Below, piece by piece: positions 18,387-25,791 of a stretch of 64,000 bases of DNA (position 1 is the first letter of the stretch; each line of letters opens with the position of its first letter). A program made the position numbers and the translations under genes. The notes beneath the pieces are model-generated. The model had not been told where the DNA came from, ran no database searches, and saw only the letters and a program-made list of their open reading frames with translations. Source of the DNA: Limiplasma sp034927815 (GTDB taxonomy: Bacteria > Bacillota > Clostridia > Christensenellales > Aristaeellaceae); assembly GCA_034927815.1 (NCBI GenBank), contig JAYFPK010000029.1:142486-206485 (forward strand). The letters run 5' to 3'.

Positions 18387-19718
18387 GTACAATAAGATGC
18401 GCAAATTGAAAAGACACATTGGGGCCTAAATGGTAAAATGGGTTTGCTGAGAACTCATCAACCAAAGGAGGCGCCAATATGTCCAAGAGAATCATACAGC
18501 TAAACGAAGGCGCAATCAAGGATGAATTAAAAGAGTTAGTACGCGGGAGCGTGAAAGAAACGCTAAATGACCTGCTGGAAAAAGAAGCGCGGGAATTGAC
18601 CAGGGCAGCTAGGTATGAGCGCACCGAAGCCCGGCAGGGATATCGCAACGGCCACTACACCCGCAATCTGACCACCACCAGCGGCGAAGTGACGCTGAAG
18701 ATGCCACGCCTGAAAGGTGTGCCATTTGAAACAGCTATCATTGAGCGGTATCGGCGGCGGGAAAGCAGTGTGGAAGAGGCTTTAATCGAGATGTATCTGG
18801 CCGGGGTATCGGTACGCCGTGTGGAAGACATCACCCAGGCCCTGTGGGGTACGAAGGTATCTCCAGCCACGATCAGCGAGTTGAACAAAAAGGCCTATGT
18901 CAACATTGAGGAATGGCGGAATCGTCCCTTGCGGGGCGGTAGATACCCTTATGTCTATGTGGACGGTATCTACCTACGGCGCAACTGGGGCGGGGAGTTT
19001 GAGAACGTAAGCATCCTTGTAGCGTTAGGCGTCAATGAGGATGGCTACCGTGAGGTGATTGGAGCTGCCGAGGGGACGAAAGAGGATAAGGCGAGCTGGT
19101 TGGGCTTTTTGCAGTGGCTCAAGGGACGCGGGCTAGATGGTGTCCGGCTGACTGTGGGCGACAAGTGCCTCGGGATGCTGGAAGCAGCCGCAGAGGTGTT
19201 CCCGGAAGCCAAATACCAGCGTTGTACCGTTCACTTTTACCGCAATGTGTTTTCAGCCACACCTCGCAGTAAAATGAAGCTGGGAGCCAAGATGTTCAAG
19301 GCCATTCACGCCCAGGAGAACAGGGCCGCCGCCCGGGAAAAGGCCAAACAGGTCATCCAGGCCTTGCGGGAGATGAAGCTAAATGAGGCAGCCAAAAAGG
19401 TAGAGGACGGCATTGAGGAAACGCTATCTTACATGGATTTTCCGTATGAACACTGGCTGCGTATTCGTACCAATAACGTTATAGAACGGATCAACCGGGA
19501 GATCCGCCGCAGAACCCGCGTAGTTGGTACCTTCCCTGATGGCAATTCAGCCCTGATGCTCGTTTGTGCCCGGCTCCGCCACGTCGCTGGCACGTAGTGG
19601 GGCAACAAGAAGTACATGAACATGAAGCATCTGGAAATCCCAATCCCGGACACTGATTCTGTCGCTAGCTGACCCTCAAACCATTGGCCTCAATCCTTAT
19701 TTGCGCATTATTCTTGAC
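18387..19718 (+). mobile_element. IS256-family insertion sequence
   Basis: The element is bounded by imperfect inverted ends: a segment near 18387-18410 containing ATGCGCAAAT, and its counterpart on the other strand near 19695-19718. Internal GGCC-AATGGT-like blocks also match. The exact ends are estimates. The flanking bases do not show the 8-9 bp target duplication expected of IS256, suggesting an old insertion or later recombination. It separates the methyltransferase gene from the 3' end of the leftward glycan operon. Confidence 0.7.
18479..19672 (+). pseudogene. IS256-family transposase with premature amber codon
   Basis: DDE transposase of the MULE-like IS256 family. GGAGG precedes the ATG. 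Visible marks: YRNGHYTRNL and a leucine-free basic N-terminal segment, catalytic D in YVYVDGIYLRR, second D region TVGDKCLGML, CTVHFYRN, and the catalytic E in NNVIERINREIRRR. The frame stops at TAG 19595-19597, 372 codons in, but continues in frame as WGNKKYMNM to TGA 19670. An ordinary family member reads through here with a Glu/Lys codon, so this copy lost its last 24 residues by a nonsense change. Catalytic residues remain, so partial activity is possible. Confidence 0.88.
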
Positions 19719-19771
19719 AGTACCGCGGAAGATTGTGGGGATCACAGCACAGCTGAAACGCGAGAAAGGCA

Positions 19772-19790
19772 GGCTCCTGACAGAGGAGCC
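19772..19790 (-). terminator. Probable terminator of leftward glycan operon
   Basis: GGCTCCT and AGGAGCC enclose a GACAG loop; on the minus strand the hairpin is followed by a pyrimidine-rich TGCCTTTC. It lies 26 bases past the stop of the last gene of the operon. Confidence 0.5.
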
Positions 19791-19815
19791 CGCTTTATGC
19801 TTATGAATAATCTTT

Positions 19816-21723
19816 TCAGTGGCGCTGCTTCATTATGCTTTCTATTTGACGAAGTGGCTTTGTTACTTTCCAGGATTTTGAGTTCAGCATCTCGGTCAAT
19901 CGCTGTTGTAGCCGAGTGTTTTCGCTCTGAATGCATTTTTGCGCCTGCTGTAACGTAGCGCACTCGTGTTGCAATGTAGTGCGCTCCTGCTGCAATGCAG
20001 CAAGCGTCTGCTTGCTGATGGCAACCTCTTCTCGTTGCCTGTCGTTGTGTTGTGTAAGTGAACTGATTGACTGAAGAAGCATGCTGATTTGAGCACTTTG
20101 CTGTATGGTAATATTCATCAGCTCCTCCGCGCCGTATGTGCTTTTCTGTACAAATGATGCTTTCACAATTAACCGATTATCCGGCTCTTCCTGGCAGGGA
20201 TAGACTTGGAATCCATGCATATTTAACAACTGAGAACACATGGTTGCGCAATATTCAGAATGATATTCAATATAGAATATGGGCTTATACTTTTGTAACG
20301 TGTTTGAAGCGCCTTGTAACAGCATATGTTCTGCGCCCTCAATATCCACCTTAATGATGTTTGGTATTAACTGTGATTTATGAATATAAGAATCCAACGA
20401 TAGAGTCTGTATCGTGTGCTTGACAAAACCAGCAGGCAGATAAGTTTCATGGATTTTCGCATGAGCAACTTCAAGGCGTGAAGTAGAGCTGTAGCCAGAG
20501 TCAATGTTAGAAGACAGCGTCATTTCGCATGTTCCATCCTCGCTGCTTAGCGCATAAGGTTCCACCATAATTTGTCCGGCAAGTTCAGGATTAAATGATA
20601 GGTTCCGTAAAATCCGATTACGGTTATAAGGATTAGGTTCAAAAACGACAATGGTTGCTTTGGAACCAGCAAGTTTGGCGTACACCATTGAATTTGCACC
20701 CATGAAGCCACCGACATCAAATATAACCGCATGTTTATTCGTTTCTATAAAATGGCGAAAATCAGAGATGGCCTCCACATCGATGTTGCCATCGTGGAAC
20801 GCCAAATCGCAGTACTCTTTTGTAGTCAGCAAAGTAATACCATCCAGAATACCTTCATGAAAAAGGAAACGTTCAAGCTCAGGACTATCGCTATATGGAT
20901 ACTCAATCTCATCCTCACAGTAGCCATTTCGCAATGGAAAGCCTTCCTCTTTGGCTACATTCCAGCGTTGCAGATAGGATATCTTGCTTAACCGTTCTGC
21001 GTCAAGATGGGTATTTCTGACATAGAAATGCGCCTCGGTAATATTCAAAAAGCCACATTTTAAGAAATATTGTTGCAGGGATATCGTCGTAAAAAGATTA
21101 CAGTGCATTCCCGCCATCGCCAAATCATTCATGTTTGATGAGTTTAGAAGATTTTCATGATTGCGTTTATCCAGGCCATTGGCCATGACATCGTTATCAT
21201 ATTTATAGCAAGGTGTGTTAATAACCACGATAGAATGAAGTGATAGCAACCCATGTAGATTAGTAAGCAAATCAGAAAGTTGATTGCGTGGGATATTCTC
21301 CACAGAATCCAAAAGAATGACAATGTCAATCATTTCAGCAGAATTTCTTCTGACCTCGATACAATGGTTTTGAACAAAATCCAGGATGTCCTCACAGAAA
21401 AACGCTACCTTTTCTTTACTAAAGCCGCTAGAGGATACCTGCTCTCTTGCGACCTTAACGGCATTTTGGGAAGAGTCAACAGCAATACAGGCTTTTGCAC
21501 CTTCCCGCAGCGCAAAACATATTTTCTCACCTCGGCCACATCCAAGGTATAGAACGTTTTTCTCTGCAAAAGCTATGTTTTCTAATATCTTTCGATCCTG
21601 TTCCCGTAAAATATGTTGTTCCTTTTGATCAAGCTCTGTTGACTCTCCATTGTTCAGGATTTCCATGTTTTCATCAACACCAGCGTCGCATTCCCTTGCA
21701 GGCATCTTCTGATACAATTCCAT
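19816..21723 (-). CDS. Double methyltransferase (class I + FkbM) with coiled coil and SWKVTKPLR tail
   Basis: Protein of 635 residues. A first Rossmann methyltransferase (about 30-250) has VLYLGCGRGEKICFALREG (SAM loop). A FkbM domain (about 330-520) has IFDVGGFMGANS, VFEPNP and IIKVDIEGAEHMLLQG, the usual FkbM signatures for O-methylation of sugars. A coiled coil rich in LQQ/LQH repeats (about 555-612) follows, then SWKVTKPLRQI at the end, a motif shared with two glycosyltransferases here. It is the last gene of the leftward operon. The coiled coil and tail suggest docking into a glycosyltransferase complex, perhaps as chain-length or capping factor; this is inference. Confidence 0.85.
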   Translation of the reverse strand: MELYQKMPARECDAGVDENMEILNNGESTELDQKEQHILREQDRKILENIAFAEKNVLYLGCGRGEKICFALREGAKACIAVDSSQNAVKVAREQVSSSGFSKEKVAFFCEDILDFVQNHCIEVRRNSAEMIDIVILLDSVENIPRNQLSDLLTNLHGLLSLHSIVVINTPCYKYDNDVMANGLDKRNHENLLNSSNMNDLAMAGMHCNLFTTISLQQYFLKCGFLNITEAHFYVRNTHLDAERLSKISYLQRWNVAKEEGFPLRNGYCEDEIEYPYSDSPELERFLFHEGILDGITLLTTKEYCDLAFHDGNIDVEAISDFRHFIETNKHAVIFDVGGFMGANSMVYAKLAGSKATIVVFEPNPYNRNRILRNLSFNPELAGQIMVEPYALSSEDGTCEMTLSSNIDSGYSSTSRLEVAHAKIHETYLPAGFVKHTIQTLSLDSYIHKSQLIPNIIKVDIEGAEHMLLQGASNTLQKYKPIFYIEYHSEYCATMCSQLLNMHGFQVYPCQEEPDNRLIVKASFVQKSTYGAEELMNITIQQSAQISMLLQSISSLTQHNDRQREEVAISKQTLAALQQERTTLQHECATLQQAQKCIQSENTRLQQRLTEMLNSKSWKVTKPLRQIESIMKQRH

Positions 21724-21759
21724 ATAATCAGCTACTTTCTATTGTCTGTCGGAAAAACA

Positions 21760-22890
21760 CTACATGCCCTTTCGCCAAACCATTTTATTGATGATTTTGA
21801 CATAACTTTGAATCAGCTTAATCACCTTTGTGGACACGTTCTCATCCACATAATCCGGCACGGTCACTCCGCGCTCTCCATTTTCCCACATAGCGCGGCT
21901 GAGCTCCACTGCTTGCAGTACGTCCTCACCCGTTACGCCGCCCAGCACAATGCCGCCCTTATCCAACGCCTCGGGGCGTTCTGTGGACGTGCGCAGCGAA
22001 ATGGCTGGAAAATCAAGTACAGCGGCTTCCTCCGGTACGGTGCCACTATCGGATAAAACGCAGTATGCGTTTAGCTGCAAATGGTTGTAATCGAAGAAGC
22101 CAAAGGGTTTTAAGCTGTGCACCCTCGTATGAAAGGTAAAGCCGTATTTTTCAATGCGGTTTTGACTGCGCGGATGCGTCGAGTAGATTACGGGCATACT
22201 ATAGGTTTCAGCGATGATATTCAATGCATTCATCAGTGAAAAAAATTTTTTCTCATCGTCAAGGTTTTCTTCGCGGTGTGCGGAGACTAGAAAATACTTC
22301 CCCTTTTCAACGCCAAGCTCCTCAAGCGCATGGCTTTGGTCAATCTCCGCTTTGTGCCTCATCAGTACCTCAGCCATCGGGGAACCAGTCACATAAATAT
22401 GCTCTTTGCGTACGCCCTCGGCCAATAGGTAACGACGAGCATGTTCGGTATAAGGCAGATGGATATCGCTGATATGATCAACAATACGGCGGTTGATCTC
22501 CTCGGGAAGGTTTTCATCAAAGCAGCGATTGCCTGCCTCCATGTGGAAAATCGGGATTTTAAGACGCTTGGCTGCAATGGCGGATAGCGCCGAGTTGGTG
22601 TCGCCCAGAATCAGCAGTGCATCGGGGCGCTCCTTTTCCAACAGAATATAGGAGCGCGAGATGATGTTACCGATCGTTTCGCCGAGATTGGCACCCACGC
22701 TGTCAAGGTAGTGGTCAGGTGTGCGAAGCCCCAAATCTTTAAAAAATACTTCGTTAAGGGTATAATCCCAGTTTTGTCCGGTATGTACCAGAATATGACG
22801 AAAGTAGAGATCATTCTTCTTAATGATTTCAGAAAGGCGGATGATCTCCGGCCGCGTTCCGACGATGGTCATGACTTTCAGCTTGCTCAT
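21760..22890 (-). CDS. wecB: UDP-GlcNAc 2-epimerase family enzyme
   Basis: Cytoplasmic GT-B-like epimerase of 376 residues, the normal WecB/MnaA length. Landmarks: VGTRPEIIRLSEI (about 7-19), the nucleotide-site HTGQNWDYT, catalytic acidic residues in FHMEAGNRCFDENLPEEINR, and SAHREEN (about 207). ATAAGGAG precedes the ATG. It follows the reductase and 4,6-dehydratase genes in the order known for UDP-L-FucNAc (CapE-F-G) and UDP-L-QuiNAc (WbvB-R-D) synthesis, so it probably epimerises C2 of a UDP-2-acetamido-6-deoxy-L-hexose rather than UDP-GlcNAc itself. The two options cannot be told apart from sequence. Confidence 0.88.
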   Translation of the reverse strand: MSKLKVMTIVGTRPEIIRLSEIIKKNDLYFRHILVHTGQNWDYTLNEVFFKDLGLRTPDHYLDSVGANLGETIGNIISRSYILLEKERPDALLILGDTNSALSAIAAKRLKIPIFHMEAGNRCFDENLPEEINRRIVDHISDIHLPYTEHARRYLLAEGVRKEHIYVTGSPMAEVLMRHKAEIDQSHALEELGVEKGKYFLVSAHREENLDDEKKFFSLMNALNIIAETYSMPVIYSTHPRSQNRIEKYGFTFHTRVHSLKPFGFFDYNHLQLNAYCVLSDSGTVPEEAAVLDFPAISLRTSTERPEALDKGGIVLGGVTGEDVLQAVELSRAMWENGERGVTVPDYVDENVSTKVIKLIQSYVKIINKMVWRKGM

Positions 22891-22899
22891 ATGCGCTCC

Positions 22900-23760
22900 T
22901 TATCCAAGAATGTAGTGTGGGTAAAGGGTTGCGTGCTGTCTCATCCAATCGGACAACTCGCGCACCATGGTTTCATAATCCGGGACACGGTATGAAAAAT
23001 CAAAACGGGTGCGCTTGAGCGATTTATCCGCCACAAGCGTATGGCATGTATGAATGGTCAATGCGTCATTGCGCATATAGTAATTGCAAAGCTTCAACAG
23101 GTCGTACTTCGTGATGGAAACATCAGGCACTGTATTATATAATCCACAGGCATGTTCCTGGATTGCGACTTCCATTGTTTTGGCAAGCTGCAAGGTTGTC
23201 TGCCCTGTCCAAATGGCTTTGGTAAAACCGTTAATCTCGCCTGTCTGCTGCATGAACCAATTCAGCAAGCCGATTCCATCGGGGTTCAGGTCAGGGCCAA
23301 TAATGGAGTTGCGCAGCGTGATGTTTTTCTCATCCTCCAATTCACCCAAGGCCTTGGAGCGATCATAGAAGGACTCTCCATCACGGAAATCGTTCTCTGT
23401 GTAACAGCCGCGCTTGCCGGAAAAGACGCAATCTGTGCTCATGTGCACCACTTGCGCGTTCAACGGCTTGGTAACTTCAGCCAGAAAGTGTGGGAAATAT
23501 GCGTTGAGGAAGCTGGCCAGCGCCTTGTCATACTCCGCAAATTGGTTGAGGATGCCAATGCAGTTGATAACCGCGTCGAAGTCACCCTGGCGAATGAGCT
23601 CAGCAACGCTGTCAATATCACGCGCATCACCCGCGACATTACAGGAACAATGCGTGCCTTTTATTCGATCAAAGCCTGTCACATCGTTTCCACGCTCCGC
23701 GAAGTAGGTAGAAATCATATGACCAGCCATACCGCATGCGCCAAGAACAAGTATTTTCAT
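22900..23760 (-). CDS. RmlD-like NAD(P)-dependent sugar reductase
   Basis: Short-chain dehydrogenase/reductase of 286 residues. The nucleotide loop is GACGMAGH (about 7-14) and the catalytic pair lies in YDRSK (about 130). It resembles RmlD/WbvR: a compact reductase with substrate-binding end but without the C-terminal cupin of CapF. It would reduce the 4-keto intermediate made by the neighbouring dehydratase, giving a UDP-N-acetyl-6-deoxy-L-hexosamine. Absence of the cupin favours the WbvR-type route (L-RhaNAc, then L-QuiNAc) over the two-step CapF reaction; that is inference. AAGGATGG lies before the start. Confidence 0.82.
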   Translation of the reverse strand: MKILVLGACGMAGHMISTYFAERGNDVTGFDRIKGTHCSCNVAGDARDIDSVAELIRQGDFDAVINCIGILNQFAEYDKALASFLNAYFPHFLAEVTKPLNAQVVHMSTDCVFSGKRGCYTENDFRDGESFYDRSKALGELEDEKNITLRNSIIGPDLNPDGIGLLNWFMQQTGEINGFTKAIWTGQTTLQLAKTMEVAIQEHACGLYNTVPDVSITKYDLLKLCNYYMRNDALTIHTCHTLVADKSLKRTRFDFSYRVPDYETMVRELSDWMRQHATLYPHYILG

Positions 23761-23773
23761 GCTTGCACCATCC

Positions 23774-24799
23774 TTACTTAGCCTGCGCTCGCTCGAGTTG
23801 CTCCCGAATATAGGGAAGCATGAGCAGCTTTTCTTTTACCTGCTCAACGTTCAAACGTTCGGTATTGTCTGAGGTATAGGCGTCAGTCTGATTCAATCCC
23901 AAATCACCCTTGCTGAAATACTTTTCATAATTCAGCGTTCGGTTGTCGCATGGTACCTGATAGAATCCGCCCTGATCCGTTACGCGCAACATTTCCTCTG
24001 TCGTTAACAAGGTTTCAAACATTTTCTCGCCATGGCGCATACCGATGACATGTATGGGCGTATCTTCAGCATGAAAAAGTTCCTTTACTGCCTGTGCCAG
24101 TACCGCAATGGTGCACGCTGGCGCCTTTTGTATCATGATATCACCAGCGTTAGCGTTATGGAAAGCATATAGCACGAGATCAACCGCTTCTTCCAAACTC
24201 ATTATATATCGCGTCATATTTGGTTCTGTCACCGAGAGTGGCTTGCCCTGGCGGAGTTGCTCAATGAACAGCGGGATCACGCTGCCACGTGAACACATGA
24301 CATTGCCATAGCGAGTGCCACAGATCAGCGTCTTTTCAGGATCTACAGTCTGCGCTTTTGCCACAAAGACTTTTTCCATCATTGCCTTGGAGATACCCAT
24401 TGCATTGACGGGATAAGCCGCCTTGTCAGTGGACAGACACACGATTTTGCGCACGCCCGAGCGTATGGCGCAGGAAAGCACGTTATCTGTACCGATGACG
24501 TTGGTCTTAACCGCTTCTATTGGAAAAAATTCACAGGATGGAACCTGCTTGAGGGCAGCAGCATGAAAGATATAGTCCACATCATGCATCACATTGTCTA
24601 CGCTCGCTGTATCGCGCACATCACCAATGTAGAACTTGATGCGGTCATCAGCGTAACGCTTGCGCATGTCATCTTGTTTCTTTTCATCGCGGCTGAAAAT
24701 GCGGATCTCACCAATTTCCTCTTTGAGAAAGCGTTGCAGTACGGCATTACCAAAAGATCCAGTACCTCCTGTGATAAGCAGCGTTTTGTTTTTAAACAT
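23774..24799 (-). CDS. capE: UDP-GlcNAc 4,6-dehydratase/5-epimerase (CapE/WbjB type)
   Basis: Extended SDR enzyme of 341 residues that starts the 6-deoxy-hexosamine pathway from UDP-GlcNAc. Seen: GGTGSFGNAV (about 10-19), AAALKQVPSCEF, LSTDKAAYPVNAMG, and SKAMMEK. In this subgroup the usual catalytic Tyr of the YxxxK motif is replaced by Met (MGISK), as in CapE/WbjB and FlaA1 relatives, so the residue is typical rather than damaged. AAAGGTG precedes the ATG. The gene is the first of the three-gene nucleotide-sugar module in a tight operon (14- and 10-base spacings). Confidence 0.88.
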   Translation of the reverse strand: MFKNKTLLITGGTGSFGNAVLQRFLKEEIGEIRIFSRDEKKQDDMRKRYADDRIKFYIGDVRDTASVDNVMHDVDYIFHAAALKQVPSCEFFPIEAVKTNVIGTDNVLSCAIRSGVRKIVCLSTDKAAYPVNAMGISKAMMEKVFVAKAQTVDPEKTLICGTRYGNVMCSRGSVIPLFIEQLRQGKPLSVTEPNMTRYIMSLEEAVDLVLYAFHNANAGDIMIQKAPACTIAVLAQAVKELFHAEDTPIHVIGMRHGEKMFETLLTTEEMLRVTDQGGFYQVPCDNRTLNYEKYFSKGDLGLNQTDAYTSDNTERLNVEQVKEKLLMLPYIREQLERAQAK

Positions 24800-24805
24800 G
24801 GAAAC

Positions 24806-25738
24806 TCACCTTTCCTCTGTTTGTTTTTGTGTGGAAAACCAGCTCCAGTAGTCCCGTAAGCCTTCACGCAGGTCGATGGACGCCTGAAAGTTGAGACATT
24901 CCAAAGCTTTGCCGGCATCTGCGCGGCAATGGAGTACATCTGCTGGACGAGCGGGAGCGTAGATGGTTTCAACCGTTCTTCCACTGATCTTTTGCATAAA
25001 TTCGCTCAACGCCCGGATGGTAATCTCGCTACCGCTGCCGAGGTTGAAAACGCCACTCCGGTCGCTGGTGGCCGCCAGATAATTGGCGCTTGCAACATCC
25101 CGCACGTTGACAAAATCGCGCGTTTGCAACCCATCTCCATAGATGGTAATAGGATCGCCATCCTTGAGCCGTTGGGCGAAAATCGGAATCACATTGCCGT
25201 ACAAATCGAACCGCTGATTCACGCCATAGATGTTGAAATAGCGCAAGCACACCGCGTGAATTCCATAAATCCCTTGATAGGCGAGGATCATCTTTTCGGC
25301 GGCGAGTTTGCTCACGCCATAGGGTGAATCAGCGTTCTGTGGGTGATCCTCAGCAATGATCTCCGAGCTCGGTTCCCCAAATATGGCCGCTGATGAGGAA
25401 TATACGATTTTTGGCACACCATGTATGCGCATACCTTCCAAGATGTTCAACGTACCAATGACGTTGATTTCGGAATCAAGCTGCGGATGATCCAATGAAC
25501 GCTGCCGGCCAACGCTGGCGGCCAAATGAAACACGACATCCATGCCGCTGCAAGCATCCGTAGCTGTAGCTGTAGCTCGGATATCACCTTTCTGAAAGTC
25601 TACATCAAGTCCGTCCAGGTTGCAAGCATAACCGGAAGATAGATCGTCCAGTACGCGTACCTGCCAGCCTTTCTGAAGCAGCAGTGCGGAAACGTTAGAG
25701 CCAATGAATCCTGCCCCTCCTGTGACTAAAGCTTTCAT
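24806..25738 (-). CDS. NAD-dependent sugar-nucleotide epimerase/dehydratase
   Basis: GalE/WbpP-like extended SDR, about 310 residues: VTGGAGFIGSN at the start, then YSSSAAIFGEPS and the catalytic YGVSK (about 148). ATG 25738 is preferred over 25744 because AGAGGAAGGA then has normal spacing. It probably converts a UDP-hexose or UDP-GlcNAc at C4, supplying UDP-galactose or UDP-GalNAc; substrate choice cannot be read. It stands six bases before the dehydratase gene in the leftward operon. Confidence 0.83.
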   Translation of the reverse strand: MKALVTGGAGFIGSNVSALLLQKGWQVRVLDDLSSGYACNLDGLDVDFQKGDIRATATATDACSGMDVVFHLAASVGRQRSLDHPQLDSEINVIGTLNILEGMRIHGVPKIVYSSSAAIFGEPSSEIIAEDHPQNADSPYGVSKLAAEKMILAYQGIYGIHAVCLRYFNIYGVNQRFDLYGNVIPIFAQRLKDGDPITIYGDGLQTRDFVNVRDVASANYLAATSDRSGVFNLGSGSEITIRALSEFMQKISGRTVETIYAPARPADVLHCRADAGKALECLNFQASIDLREGLRDYWSWFSTQKQTEER

Positions 25739-25791
25739 CTGCATTCCTTCCTCTGTTTAATATGTGCGGTCTTGCGGTACCCCCCAACTTT

